Below are positions 52,901 to 62,430 of a stretch of 64,000 nt of DNA, one piece after another. The stretch comes from Micavibrio sp. UBA7657. Lineage in GTDB: Bacteria; Pseudomonadota; Alphaproteobacteria; Micavibrionales; Micavibrionaceae. The notes beneath the pieces were generated by a model, which was not told where the DNA came from, made no database searches, and saw nothing but the letters and a program-made list of their open reading frames with translations. Where the stretch lies: contig DLHX01000019.1 of assembly GCA_002483465.1 (NCBI GenBank), positions 1 through 64,000 of the forward strand, written 5' to 3'. How positions within the stretch are numbered: the first letter of the stretch is position 1; each line of letters begins with the position of its first letter. A program made the position numbers and the translations under genes.

Positions 52901-55900
52901 TGGTTCTTTCCGACTTTTCCGTTACCCGCCCGGTTTTTGCCTCCGTTATCTCGCTGCTTCTGATCGCTTTCGGGATCGTCGCTTTTACCCGCCTTCCCTT
53001 GCGCGAATACCCGGATATTGACCCACCCGTCGTAACGATCAACACGTCCTATCCCGGCGCCTCGGCTTCAATCGTTGAAACGCGCGTGACAGAACTTATT
53101 GAAGACCGCATCGCAGGTGTTGAAGGCATTAATTTCATTGAATCGTCCAGCTCGGACGGGCAATCGCGCGTTACGCTGGAATTCAACATCGACCGCGATA
53201 TCGAAGCCGCCGCCAACGACGTGCGTGACAGGATCGCAGGCATTGTCGGTAACCTGCCTGAGGAAGCCGACCCGCCGGAAGTACAAAAAGTCGACGCGAG
53301 CGACGACGTCATCATCTGGCTCAGCCTGATCAGCGCCAGCCGCACGACGATGGAGCTTACGGATTACGCCGAGCGTTACCTCGTCGACCGGTTCTCCATT
53401 CTTGACGGTGTCGCCAGCGTGCGTGTCGGCGGCGGACAAAGTTACGCCATGCGCGTCTGGATCGACCGGAGTCAATTGGCGGCGCGCGGCTTGACCGTGG
53501 AAGATGTTGAAAATGCGCTCCGCACTGAAAATGTCGAGCTCCCGGCTGGAAGTTTTGAGTCCATCCAGCGTCAGTTCACGGTGCGCATCGACCGCACATT
53601 CCGTACGGAAGAGGATTTCAGGAAGCTTGTCCTGGCGCGCGGTGAAAACGGCTACCTCGTCCGCCTTGGTGACGTTGCCCGCGTTGAGAAAAGCACTGTT
53701 GAAAACCGTGTCATGTACCGCGGCAATGGCAGCCCCCGCGTCGGCCTTGGCATTATTAAACAGTCTACCGGCAATACAATTGAGGTCGCCCGCCAAGCGC
53801 GTGAACAGGCGGAACGCATTAATGAAACCCTGCCTGAAGATATGAAGATCGAAGTCAGCTACGACACTTCGGTTTTTATCGATAAAGCAGTGCACGAAGT
53901 TTACGTGACGCTCGGTATCGCGATGGGGCTTGTCGTTCTCGTTATTTATGCGTTTTTAGGGAGCCTGCGCGCCACCCTCGTCCCTGCTGTTGCCGTGCCA
54001 GTTTCACTGATCGCAACATTCATGGTTCTTTATGCACTGGGTTTTACCATTAACCTGCTAACCCTACTGGCGCTCGTGCTTGCGATCGGCCTCGTGGTCG
54101 ACGATGCCATCGTGGTTCTTGAAAATGTCGTGCGACGCATGCGCGAGGAGAACGAGCCGCCGCTGCTCGCTGCCTACCGCGGCACGCGGCAGGTCGGGTT
54201 TGCCGTTGTTGCAACCACATTGGTTCTCGTCGCCGTTTTTGTGCCCATTACATTCCTTGAAGGCGATGTCGGCAGGCTGTTTTCTGAATTTGCCGTTACG
54301 CTTGCGGCCGCCGTTTCTTTTTCCGGCCTTGTCGCGCTAACCTTGACGCCCATGCTGGCCTCGAAAATTTTGCGTCAGAAAGAGAAAAATGACGGCAAAA
54401 AAACACTCGTCGATAAAATTGACGATGCCTTCATTAAAATCAGGCGAAAATATGTGGGCATTCTCACTCGCCTGATTGAGCGGCCCGTCATCGTCATAGC
54501 CGTTTTTGCGGTGATTATCGCGGGCATTGCCCTACTTTACATTGCCGTGCCGGAAGAATACACGCCGCGCGAAGACCGGGGCGCTTTCACGATTTCAGTC
54601 AGTGGTCCGGAAGGCGCGTCTTTCGCCTACATGAAAGATTACATGGACGAGATTGAAAAACGTCTCCTGACCTATGTGGAAACCGGCGAAATGGAAACGT
54701 TGCTGGTTCGCGCGCCGGGCGGATTTGGCGGCGGCGCAGGCTTTAACAGTGGAACCTTGATCTGCGTGCTGGCCGACTGGGGCAAGCGCCGCTCGGCGTG
54801 GGATATCATGGATGAAGTGCGCGGCAAGCTATCCGATCTGCCGGGCGTTCGTGTCTCACCAGTTATGCGGCAGGGCTTTGCCGGCGGCGGCGGCAAGCCA
54901 GTGCAGTTCGTTATCGGCGGTGGCACATATCAGCAACTCACGGAATGGCGCGACACGCTGGTCGCCAAGATTAATGAGAACAACCCGGGCCTTATCAGCG
55001 TCGACTGGAATTACAAGGAAACCAAGCCGCTTTACCAGATCTCCATCGATTACGACCGCGCAGCGGAACTCGGCGTGACGGTGGTTTCCATCGGCCGCAC
55101 GCTGGAGACATTGCTCGGCTCTCGCCGCATTACAACCTATATCGACCAGGGCGAGGAATACGATGTCATTGTCGAGGGCGAGCGTAGCGCCCAGCGCACG
55201 GCAACAAACATGGAAAATATTTACGTGCGCTCGGATCGCTCCGACCAGTTGATACCGCTGGCCAATCTCGTGAAAATCGACCAGTTCGCAGATTCTCGAT
55301 CCTTAAGCCGTTATAACCGCGTCCGGGCCATTACTATCGATGCCGATCTTGAGCAGGCCTATACGCTGGGTGAAGCGCTGACCTATCTAGAAACCCTGGT
55401 CCGCGAAAACCTGCCTGAAGATGTTATCATTGATTACAAGGGTCAGTCGCAGGATTACAAATATTCCGGCGGATCGGTGTTTTTTGTTTTTGTTCTCGGT
55501 ATTCTCGTTATGTTCCTTGTCATGGCCGCGCAGTTCGAGAGTTATATTCACCCGTTCGTTATTATTCTCACCGTTCCGCTCGCAGTAGCGGGTGGATTGC
55601 TTGGGCTTTATGTCACGGGCAACACATTAAATCTCTTTAGTCAGATCGGCATGATCATGCTGGTGGGGCTGGCGGCCAAGAACGGGATTCTTATTGTTGA
55701 ATTTGCCAACCAGCTTCGTGACGAAGGTGAGGAATTCGATGCAGCCCTGCTGAAGGCGGCGGAATTGCGCCTGCGCCCTATCCTGATGACCTCGATCACG
55801 GCTGCGATGGGCGCGGTGCCGCTCATGTTATCTGGCGGTGCGGGTTCGGAGACGCGCTCGGTGATTGCGACAGTCGTTTTATCGGGTGTTTGCTTCGCCA

Positions 55901-56013
55901 CTATTTTTACGCTGTTCATCGTGCCGGTGGCTTACCGCCTGCTTGCGCGTCATACGGGTTCGCCGGGCGATGTACGCCGTGCGCTCGAAAATCAGGAACA
56001 AAATAATAATTAA
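52900..56013 (+). CDS. RND multidrug efflux permease (HAE1 family)
   Basis: A 1037-residue proton-driven inner-membrane pump. It has 12 helices in two halves with two large periplasmic loops. Helix 4 carries the proton-relay pair in LAIGLVVDDAIVVLENV, and FPPVTF-like VFVPITFLEGDVGRLF follows. The C-terminal half has LVGLAAKNGILIVEFAN. Its substrates cannot be told. There is no outer-membrane factor gene beside it, so it must use a TolC-like protein encoded elsewhere. The stop overlaps the converging mtnA stop. Confidence 0.93.
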   Translation: MVLSDFSVTRPVFASVISLLLIAFGIVAFTRLPLREYPDIDPPVVTINTSYPGASASIVETRVTELIEDRIAGVEGINFIESSSSDGQSRVTLEFNIDRDIEAAANDVRDRIAGIVGNLPEEADPPEVQKVDASDDVIIWLSLISASRTTMELTDYAERYLVDRFSILDGVASVRVGGGQSYAMRVWIDRSQLAARGLTVEDVENALRTENVELPAGSFESIQRQFTVRIDRTFRTEEDFRKLVLARGENGYLVRLGDVARVEKSTVENRVMYRGNGSPRVGLGIIKQSTGNTIEVARQAREQAERINETLPEDMKIEVSYDTSVFIDKAVHEVYVTLGIAMGLVVLVIYAFLGSLRATLVPAVAVPVSLIATFMVLYALGFTINLLTLLALVLAIGLVVDDAIVVLENVVRRMREENEPPLLAAYRGTRQVGFAVVATTLVLVAVFVPITFLEGDVGRLFSEFAVTLAAAVSFSGLVALTLTPMLASKILRQKEKNDGKKTLVDKIDDAFIKIRRKYVGILTRLIERPVIVIAVFAVIIAGIALLYIAVPEEYTPREDRGAFTISVSGPEGASFAYMKDYMDEIEKRLLTYVETGEMETLLVRAPGGFGGGAGFNSGTLICVLADWGKRRSAWDIMDEVRGKLSDLPGVRVSPVMRQGFAGGGGKPVQFVIGGGTYQQLTEWRDTLVAKINENNPGLISVDWNYKETKPLYQISIDYDRAAELGVTVVSIGRTLETLLGSRRITTYIDQGEEYDVIVEGERSAQRTATNMENIYVRSDRSDQLIPLANLVKIDQFADSRSLSRYNRVRAITIDADLEQAYTLGEALTYLETLVRENLPEDVIIDYKGQSQDYKYSGGSVFFVFVLGILVMFLVMAAQFESYIHPFVIILTVPLAVAGGLLGLYVTGNTLNLFSQIGMIMLVGLAAKNGILIVEFANQLRDEGEEFDAALLKAAELRLRPILMTSITAAMGAVPLMLSGGAGSETRSVIATVVLSGVCFATIFTLFIVPVAYRLLARHTGSPGDVRRALENQEQNNN

Positions 56014-57056
56014 GCCGCGTCGGAATGCGCGGCAGATAGATTGCTGACGACGCCCTTTTCGGTGATATAGCCCGTAACGAGGCGTGCGGGTGTTATATCG
56101 AAAGCCGGGTTAGAAATCGGTGAATCCGTAATTTTTACTTTGCCTGCCGAATCTTCGAGGAAACGAACCTCATCGGCGCTGCGTTCTTCAATCGGGATGT
56201 CGGCACCACTTTCGAGCGAAGCATCAAACGTCGTATAAGGCAGCGCCACATAAAACGGCACGTCATTGTCTTTGGCCGCCAGTGCCTTCAGATATGTGCC
56301 AATCTTGTTTGCCACGTCGCCATTACGTGTGACGCGGTCAGCGCCGACAAAAATGAGATCGACTTTGCCCTGCTGCATCAAGAGCCCGCCTGCATTATCG
56401 GTGATGACCGTGTGCGGCACGCCGTGCTGCGCCAATTCATAGGCCGTCAGTGCGCCCTGGTTGCGCGGGCGGGTTTCATCGACCCAGACATGAACATCGA
56501 TGTCTTCATCATACGCCCGGTAAATCGGCGAAGTCGCCGTGCCGTGATCGACAGTGGCCAGCCAACCCGCATTACAATGAGTCAGGATATTGACGGTTTT
56601 TTTCTTTTTGGCGATATCGCGGATGAGCGGCAGGCCATGCTCACCAATGGCTTTGTTAATTGCCACATCTTCGTCACAAAGCTCAGCAGCGCGTTTATAG
56701 GCGGCCTCGACACGGGCCTTGCCGGATGCAGGCTTCACGGCCTTTAACATTTCATCCAGCGTCCAGCGCAGATTGACAGCCGTGGGCCGCGTTTCCAGCA
56801 ATTTCTTGTAGTTTTTCTCAAGCGATGCATCTGACGCGTCTTCCCGCAGAGCAAGACACAGACCATAAGCTGCCGTCATTGCTAATAATGGTGCGCCGCG
56901 CGTCCACATTTCCTTGATAGCGGTTACGGCCTTATCGACGGTCGTGATTTCAACAATCTCCAGTTTCCACGGCAATTGACGCTGGTCGAAAATTTGAAAC
57001 GACCAGCCGTTCTCGGAAAGCCAGATAGAACGATAGCTGACGCCGTCGATTTTCAT
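56010..57056 (-). CDS. mtnA: Methylthioribose-1-phosphate isomerase
   Basis: A 348-residue enzyme converting methylthioribose-1-phosphate to methylthioribulose-1-phosphate. It has WTRGAPLLAMTAAYG, the catalytic Cys in ILTHCNAGWLAT, and the catalytic Asp in FVGADRVTRNGDVANKIGTY. Last gene of the methionine salvage operon; its start overlaps mtnK by 4 bases, and its stop overlaps the converging RND stop. Confidence 0.95.
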   Translation of the reverse strand: MKIDGVSYRSIWLSENGWSFQIFDQRQLPWKLEIVEITTVDKAVTAIKEMWTRGAPLLAMTAAYGLCLALREDASDASLEKNYKKLLETRPTAVNLRWTLDEMLKAVKPASGKARVEAAYKRAAELCDEDVAINKAIGEHGLPLIRDIAKKKKTVNILTHCNAGWLATVDHGTATSPIYRAYDEDIDVHVWVDETRPRNQGALTAYELAQHGVPHTVITDNAGGLLMQQGKVDLIFVGADRVTRNGDVANKIGTYLKALAAKDNDVPFYVALPYTTFDASLESGADIPIEERSADEVRFLEDSAGKVKITDSPISNPAFDITPARLVTGYITEKGVVSNLSAAHSDAA

Positions 57057-58324
57057 TTTATCGCTTTCGTGACGTCGGAGATTGTTTTAAATTTTCCTCT
57101 GTGGACCAGTAGTTCACGCGCGAATTCCAAAGCCTTACGTTCGCATTTCGCGCGGATTTCCGTATTTTCAATCGCCTCGAAATCTTCAACATGCGCAAGG
57201 CCAAGAATGCGGCGGATCATTTTGCATCCGGCGAAGCCCAGTGTGTCATCCCATATTTTTTCCATACGCAGGATGTAGGCATTCGCCGAAAGATCGGGAG
57301 AATCTTCATAAAGACGCGGATTCAACACATCGCCGCCGGGATTTTTAGGATTACGTTTGGCGCTCAGGGCAGCAAATTCATCGGCAAAAGTCTGCCAGAC
57401 AATTTCCGCCTGCTGGAGAATCCATTTCGCGTATTTCTGGCGCTCGCCGGGTGTCTTTTCATGCCCTTCCTGTGAAAAACAGGCCATGAACAGGTTTGCA
57501 AGCACTGCACCGATGTCAAAGCCCATCGGGCCATAGAAGGCAAATTCAGGGTCAATCGCGCGGGTGTCGTCTTCAGTGACCATGACAGAGCCCGTGTGCA
57601 GATCGCCATGAATCATGGCTTCAGCATTATTCTGGAAGCGCCATTTCATGTCCTGCACGGCAAGCTTCAGTTCTGTATCACGGCGGAATTCGAGCGCGAT
57701 ATCATCGAGTTCTTTGGTGTTACGGTTCATCGGTGCATTAAAATACGGTTCGTCGAAAATCAGGTCCTCGCTGATTTTGCACATCGCGGTGTTGGTGAGA
57801 AATTGCGCGATTTTTTCCTTTTTCTCCGCTGCAGGCAGATGCAGATCGGAGGTGTGAAACAACGTCTGCGCAAGAAACTTGCCGAGATGTCCGGCCATTT
57901 TAGGGTATGTGATACCGCGAATAAGGCCCTTGCGCAGGATAATATGCGGCGAGAGATATTCCATCACAGTCAGCGCCATTAATTCATCATGCGTATAGAT
58001 TTCGGGCACGTATTCCGCAGCCCACTTGGCTTCCTCCACCAGCGCGAGATGCTCGAAATGTGCGCGAGAGAGTGGCAAGGGCCAGCTTTCACCCACGAGA
58101 CGTACATATGGAAGCGCCTGCTTCAGTACTACCGCGCCTTTTGGACCCTCGATGATGAAAACGAGGTTCAGATTTCCGTCGCCAACCTCGCGGGACTGCC
58201 ATTCGGATTGTTTGCCGCCCAATTTCGTAGCGATTTTTTTGAATCCGGCGAGATAATCGACAACCGTTTGTGGATTTAGAGCGTAATAGCCTGACGGCGT
58301 TGCGAGTTTGAGCTTGACGGTCAT
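57053..58324 (-). CDS. mtnK: Methylthioribose kinase
   Basis: A 423-residue kinase phosphorylating methylthioribose, the bacterial two-step route in place of a phosphorylase. It has an aminoglycoside-kinase fold: GDGNLNLVFIIEG (nucleotide loop), the Brenner-like IHGDLHTGSVMV catalytic motif, and AIDPEFAFYGPMGFDIG with the metal-binding Asp. Its start and stop overlap mtnC and mtnA by 4 bases each. Confidence 0.94.
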   Translation of the reverse strand: MTVKLKLATPSGYYALNPQTVVDYLAGFKKIATKLGGKQSEWQSREVGDGNLNLVFIIEGPKGAVVLKQALPYVRLVGESWPLPLSRAHFEHLALVEEAKWAAEYVPEIYTHDELMALTVMEYLSPHIILRKGLIRGITYPKMAGHLGKFLAQTLFHTSDLHLPAAEKKEKIAQFLTNTAMCKISEDLIFDEPYFNAPMNRNTKELDDIALEFRRDTELKLAVQDMKWRFQNNAEAMIHGDLHTGSVMVTEDDTRAIDPEFAFYGPMGFDIGAVLANLFMACFSQEGHEKTPGERQKYAKWILQQAEIVWQTFADEFAALSAKRNPKNPGGDVLNPRLYEDSPDLSANAYILRMEKIWDDTLGFAGCKMIRRILGLAHVEDFEAIENTEIRAKCERKALEFARELLVHRGKFKTISDVTKAIK

Positions 58325-58992
58325 GCAGCCTTCTCCTGTATGGTGATTTGATCGAAATTTTTGACGCTATTAGGTGAATTATTTTCACGGTCGACAAGAA
58401 TGGTCTCCATTCCTGCTTCTGTTGCTGCGCTGATTTCCTGCGGATTGTCGGACAGGAATAAAATTGTGTTTACGGGCGCATTAATCTGCCTGGCGATTTT
58501 TCTGTAAGATTCCGCTTCTAGCTTAGGCCCCGTGGAGGTGTCGAAATAACCGGAAAACAGCGGCGTCAGATCGCCTTTAGGCGTATGCGCGAACAATAAT
58601 TTCTGCGCCGGAACGGACCCCGATGAATAGACGTAAAGTTTAATGCCTGCTGCATGCCAGCGCTGAAGCCCTTCCAACGCGTCGTCATATATGTGGCCCT
58701 TAAAATCGCCAGCGGCGTAACCTGCCTGCCAGATCAGGCCCTGCAGGGCCTTAAGCGGCGTAATTTTCTGGTCCTCATCAATCCAGCGTTGCAGAGTCGT
58801 GATAACCTCGTCGGTCGAGAGTTTTGGATTTTTTTCAATGCTGCGCACCTCATCGAGCAAGCCCGCCACCTGTTTTTCATTCTCGCGGACGAACGCGGGG
58901 ATTTCTTTCCACGCATAAGGGAATAGCACGTCCTTGACGAAGGAAATGGAGCTGGTTGTACCTTCGATGTCAGTAACAATCGCGCGGATCAT
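58321..58992 (-). CDS. mtnC: Acireductone synthase (enolase-phosphatase)
   Basis: A 223-residue HAD-superfamily enzyme that enolises and dephosphorylates the diketo intermediate. HAD motif I is TDIEGTTSSISFVKDVLFPYA, with the acidic pair; motif II is YVYSSGSVPAQ; a later FLSDNPQEI is motif III/IV. Overlaps its neighbours by 4 bases. Confidence 0.94.
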   Translation of the reverse strand: MIRAIVTDIEGTTSSISFVKDVLFPYAWKEIPAFVRENEKQVAGLLDEVRSIEKNPKLSTDEVITTLQRWIDEDQKITPLKALQGLIWQAGYAAGDFKGHIYDDALEGLQRWHAAGIKLYVYSSGSVPAQKLLFAHTPKGDLTPLFSGYFDTSTGPKLEAESYRKIARQINAPVNTILFLSDNPQEISAATEAGMETILVDRENNSPNSVKNFDQITIQEKAA

Positions 58993-59564
58993 GCAGCCTT
59001 TGTCTTGTATGTCTTGTATGTCTTGTCGAATTTCGGGAATTCATCGGCAATCTTGTCACCAGTGAAATGCGGCACCCAGCCCTCTTTATTATCAAAGAAG
59101 CGAATTGCTGTAATATCCGGCTCCGGTCCCATATCGAACCAGTGCGTCGTTCCGGCGGGCACGCTTAACAAGTCGCCGCGCTCACACAGCGTCATGTAAA
59201 CCTTGCCGTCCACACGCAGGTAAAAAATTCCGGCGCCCTCGACAAAGAAACGCACTTCATCTTCGCTGTGCGTGTGTTCGTTCAGGAATTTGGCGCGGAT
59301 GGCGGGCTTGTCCGGTGTTGCGTCGTTGACACGCAGGATATCGACGGTTTGATAACCGCCAATCTGCTTGATGCGCTCGATATCGTTATTATAGGCCTCA
59401 ATAACTTCGGCATCGCCCGCGTCTTTTGCGAACTGCTTTGATGCCTCCCAGCGCTCGAATGTCACATTGATTGTCTTCAGTGCTTCGCGCATTTTCGCGG
59501 CGTCCGTGGTATCGAGATCGTGTTTCGACGGGTTATTGTCCGGGTAAATCGTCAGCCTGCTCAT
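58989..59564 (-). CDS. mtnD: Acireductone dioxygenase
   Basis: A 191-residue cupin dioxygenase producing the ketoacid precursor of methionine (Fe form) or an off-pathway product (Ni form). The metal site is HTHSEDEVRFFVEGAG, with the three cupin ligands, and a later His in GTTHWFDMG. The C-terminus carries a KTY repeat encoded by three 9-base units. Overlaps its neighbours by 4 bases. Confidence 0.95.
   Translation of the reverse strand: MSRLTIYPDNNPSKHDLDTTDAAKMREALKTINVTFERWEASKQFAKDAGDAEVIEAYNNDIERIKQIGGYQTVDILRVNDATPDKPAIRAKFLNEHTHSEDEVRFFVEGAGIFYLRVDGKVYMTLCERGDLLSVPAGTTHWFDMGPEPDITAIRFFDNKEGWVPHFTGDKIADEFPKFDKTYKTYKTKAA
59001..59027 (-). repeat. Three 9-base tandem units at the mtnD 3' end
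   Basis: The plus strand reads TGTCTTGTA twice and then TGTCTTGTC, encoding KTYKTYKT-type residues just before the mtnD stop. Copy number could vary without a frameshift. Confidence 0.8.
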
Positions 59565-60181
59565 GCTCTTGCTCCTGCCTTGATTTTCATTGTCTCCATT
59601 TCACACGCCAAAAGATACTCGAGGCCTTCGGCGATGCGTTCTGCTTCCGCCATGTCCTTGCCCCAGACATAAAATCCGTGTTCGCGGATTAAATATGCAG
59701 GCACGTTTTTCCTGAACCTGTCTTCAAGCGCGTCACTCAGTGCTTTCATGTCCTGCGAATTGTCGACCACGGGCACATTGATGCTCGTGTCATGGGTTTT
59801 GATGCCGGGCATGACTTTGAGCATTTCATTGCCCAGCAGGATAATATCGTTGAGCGGATTAAGGCGCGTGACGACAGTGCCCGGCACGGAATGGGCATGC
59901 AGAACAGCGCCCGCCTCAGGGTGCAATCTATAAATCTGGGTATGAAGGATGGTTTCGTCGGATGGTTTTTTATCTTCCAGCGGCTTGCCGGTTGCATCAA
60001 CGGTCATGATATCGGCCTTGGTCAGCTTGCCCTTATGCCTGCCGGAAACTGTGATCGCGATGCGCCCGTCCTGCAGCCGGATGGAGTAATTCCCGCTGGT
60101 CGCCGGGGCAAGCCCGCGCCCATCCAGGAACTTCCCTGCATTGATAATGTCCTGAGCGGCCTGATCGTATGCTGATAACAT
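59561..60181 (-). CDS. mtnB: Methylthioribulose-1-phosphate dehydratase
   Basis: A 206-residue class II aldolase-fold enzyme that dehydrates methylthioribulose-1-phosphate. Zinc ligands are in LHAHSVPGTV and a later His in LIREHGFYVWG; SGNYSIRL is the phosphate-binding loop. It is the first gene of the operon. No ribosome site precedes the ATG, and a good promoter ends only 6 bases upstream, so the transcript may be leaderless. Confidence 0.94.
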   Translation of the reverse strand: MLSAYDQAAQDIINAGKFLDGRGLAPATSGNYSIRLQDGRIAITVSGRHKGKLTKADIMTVDATGKPLEDKKPSDETILHTQIYRLHPEAGAVLHAHSVPGTVVTRLNPLNDIILLGNEMLKVMPGIKTHDTSINVPVVDNSQDMKALSDALEDRFRKNVPAYLIREHGFYVWGKDMAEAERIAEGLEYLLACEMETMKIKAGARA

Positions 60182-60187
60182 GGGTTT

Positions 60188-60216
60188 TTTATAAAGAAAC
60201 CGGGGCTTTTTGGCAA
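60188..60216 (-). promoter_or_regulatory. Candidate leaderless promoter of mtnB operon
   Basis: On the minus strand TTGCCA (60216-60211), 17 bases, then TATAAA (60193-60188): 5 of 6 matches in each hexamer. The mtnB ATG begins 6 bases later, where transcription would be expected to start. Confidence 0.55.
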
Positions 60217-60258
60217 ATCCGGTGGCATTTCGAGGCTTCGGCCTATATATACGTCGCC

Positions 60259-62127
60259 ATGAGCGAGCTAATTCTCACTATTGAAGACGCGATGATCCTG
60301 ATCGGCGGCAAGCCGTTCTTCGAAAACCTGACCTTTCATATTCATAAGGGCCGGAAAATTGCTCTGGTGGGCAAGAACGGCGCTGGCAAGACCACCCTGA
60401 TGAACCTGATCACCGGCGACCGGGAAGTCGATGACGGCCGCCGCTGGCTGTTTGCCGGCACGACGATTGGCTACATGCAGCAACATATAAAGCCTCTGCC
60501 CGGCCAGACGATACGGGATTTCGTGTTCGCCGGAATGAGAAAAGGTGCCGAGGAATGGGATCAGTCCTACAAGATTGAGATGATTGTCGAGCCGCTGGGC
60601 CTCAGGGCTGATGAACGGATGGATGGCCTGTCAGGCGGTTTATTGCGCCGCGCGGCGCTGGCGAGGGCACTGGTGGAGGAGCCGGATATCCTGTTGCTGG
60701 ATGAACCCACCAACCACATGGACCTCGAAGTCATCCAGTGGCTGGAAACCTATCTCAAATATTACGCGGGCGCGGTGATCTGTGTTTCGCATGACCGGAC
60801 CTTCCTAGCCAATATTTCCGACAATGTGTTCTGGCTGGATCGCGGAAAATTGCGTGTCAGTCCGGAAGGCTTCGGCAAGTTCGATGAATGGTCGCAGAGT
60901 CTTTATGACCTCGAAGCGCGTCAGCTCCAGAACCGTGAGCAACGCGTGAAGCTGGAGCTTGAATGGGCCAATCGGGGCGTCAAGGCGCGGGTGAAACGCA
61001 ACGTACGGAGGCAATCTTTAGCCCGCGAGGCGGCAGCTCAATTAGAAGCCGATCAGAAATCTTATCAAAAAGCGACAAGGGGTATTAAATTCCCGCCACC
61101 GGATGTCGAGGAATCTTCCCTCAACGTGGCTGAATTCATCAACGTGCGAAAAACTTTCTCCGATCCCGATACGGGCGTTGAAAAAATCATCATGGATAAA
61201 TTTACCCTGCGAGTGAAGCGTCGTGATCGCGTGGGTATTCTGGGACGAAACGGATCAGGAAAAACAACCTTTCTCAGGTTGCTTGTCGGTGAGATGGAAG
61301 CGGATGGCGGCAAGGTCAAAATGGCCAAGGATCTTACATTCAGCTATTTTGACCAGAACAGATCTTCGCTTGATGAGACAAAAACATTGCAGGAAACTTT
61401 GTGCGTCGGCGGCAGCGACCATCTCGATGTGCGCGGCAAATACCGCCATGTCTGCGGCTATCTGAAAGATTTTCTTTTCGATCCGGAAGATGCGTGGCGC
61501 AAGGTTTCCACGTTATCGGGCGGACAGAAAAACCGCCTGATGCTAGCAGGCGTCCTCGCCAATCCCGGCAGCTTTCTTATCCTCGACGAGCCCACGAATG
61601 ACCTCGACATGGAAACGCTTGATATGCTCGAGAATATCCTGACAAATTTCGACGGCACAATTTTTGTTGTCTCTCACGACCGCGATTTCCTCGATCAGAT
61701 CGTCAACAAGCTTCTAGTGTTTGAGGGCGATGGAAAAATTGAATCCATCATTGGCGGTTACAGCGATTACCTCGATTATAAAAAAGGTAAAGAACCATCC
61801 GCGCCAAAAGTCGAAATCAAAAATAAAAAAGAAGATAAAAAATCGATAGCCGTTTCTACCGCGCCCACACCCAACAAAGTCGCCTCGAAACTTTCATACA
61901 AGCTGCAATATGAACTCGACCGCCTGCCGCGAAAAATAAAAGAATATGAAGCGGAATATGCCGGGCTGCAGAAAACCATGTCGGATCCAGATCTTTATTC
62001 GCGCGATCCCGGCCAGTTCTACGATACGGCCAAACGTCATGCGGAAGTGAAAGAGACTCTCGATCTTGCCGAGAACCGCTGGCTGGAACTCGAGGATATG
62101 CGCATGAAGCTGGAGGACAAGGCGTGA
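60259..62127 (+). CDS. ABC-F family ATPase (Uup-like)
   Basis: A 622-residue cytosolic protein with two ABC domains and no membrane part. Walker A motifs are GKNGAGKTT and GRNGSGKTT; signatures are LSGGLLRRAAL and LSGGQKNRLML; Walker B motifs end LLDEPTNHMD and ILDEPTNDLD. A C-terminal coiled-coil of about 80 residues (from SKLSYKLQYEL) is the Uup-type tail. ABC-F proteins act on ribosomes; Uup also affects DNA stability. The ATG at 60259 is chosen because it begins the domain; an in-frame TTG at 60169 is rejected. Confidence 0.92.
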   Translation: MSELILTIEDAMILIGGKPFFENLTFHIHKGRKIALVGKNGAGKTTLMNLITGDREVDDGRRWLFAGTTIGYMQQHIKPLPGQTIRDFVFAGMRKGAEEWDQSYKIEMIVEPLGLRADERMDGLSGGLLRRAALARALVEEPDILLLDEPTNHMDLEVIQWLETYLKYYAGAVICVSHDRTFLANISDNVFWLDRGKLRVSPEGFGKFDEWSQSLYDLEARQLQNREQRVKLELEWANRGVKARVKRNVRRQSLAREAAAQLEADQKSYQKATRGIKFPPPDVEESSLNVAEFINVRKTFSDPDTGVEKIIMDKFTLRVKRRDRVGILGRNGSGKTTFLRLLVGEMEADGGKVKMAKDLTFSYFDQNRSSLDETKTLQETLCVGGSDHLDVRGKYRHVCGYLKDFLFDPEDAWRKVSTLSGGQKNRLMLAGVLANPGSFLILDEPTNDLDMETLDMLENILTNFDGTIFVVSHDRDFLDQIVNKLLVFEGDGKIESIIGGYSDYLDYKKGKEPSAPKVEIKNKKEDKKSIAVSTAPTPNKVASKLSYKLQYELDRLPRKIKEYEAEYAGLQKTMSDPDLYSRDPGQFYDTAKRHAEVKETLDLAENRWLELEDMRMKLEDKA

Positions 62128-62384
62128 GCTGGATTGTCTATATCCTGAAATGTGCTGACGGCACGCTTTATACGGGCGTAACCAACGATTTGAAGCTTCG
62201 CCTCAAGAAACACGCCGATGGCACGGGGGCCAAATATACACGGGGACGCGGGCCTTATAAGGTCATGCTCTCGGAAAAATACCCCTCCCGGGGAGCCGCC
62301 CAGACGCGGGAAGCCGCGATCAAAGCCCTCAAAAAAGAGCAGAAAATGGCCATAATTGCGCAAAAATCGCGTAAAAAAGGCTAA
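62124..62384 (+). CDS. GIY-YIG nuclease-domain protein
   Basis: An 86-residue single-domain protein of the YhbQ/UPF0213 type. The motif is WIVYILKCADGTLYTGVTND, with the two Tyr-containing strands, followed by KKHADGTGAKYTRGRGPYK and the Glu in REAAIKALKK. The GTG start overlaps the ABC-F stop by 4 bases. The biological role is unclear; related proteins cut DNA weakly. Confidence 0.9.
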   Translation: MSWIVYILKCADGTLYTGVTNDLKLRLKKHADGTGAKYTRGRGPYKVMLSEKYPSRGAAQTREAAIKALKKEQKMAIIAQKSRKKG

Positions 62385-62430
62385 AATTCAGGTTCCCTAA
62401 ACCGGAAAAATGCCCTATTTTCAGGGCGCT

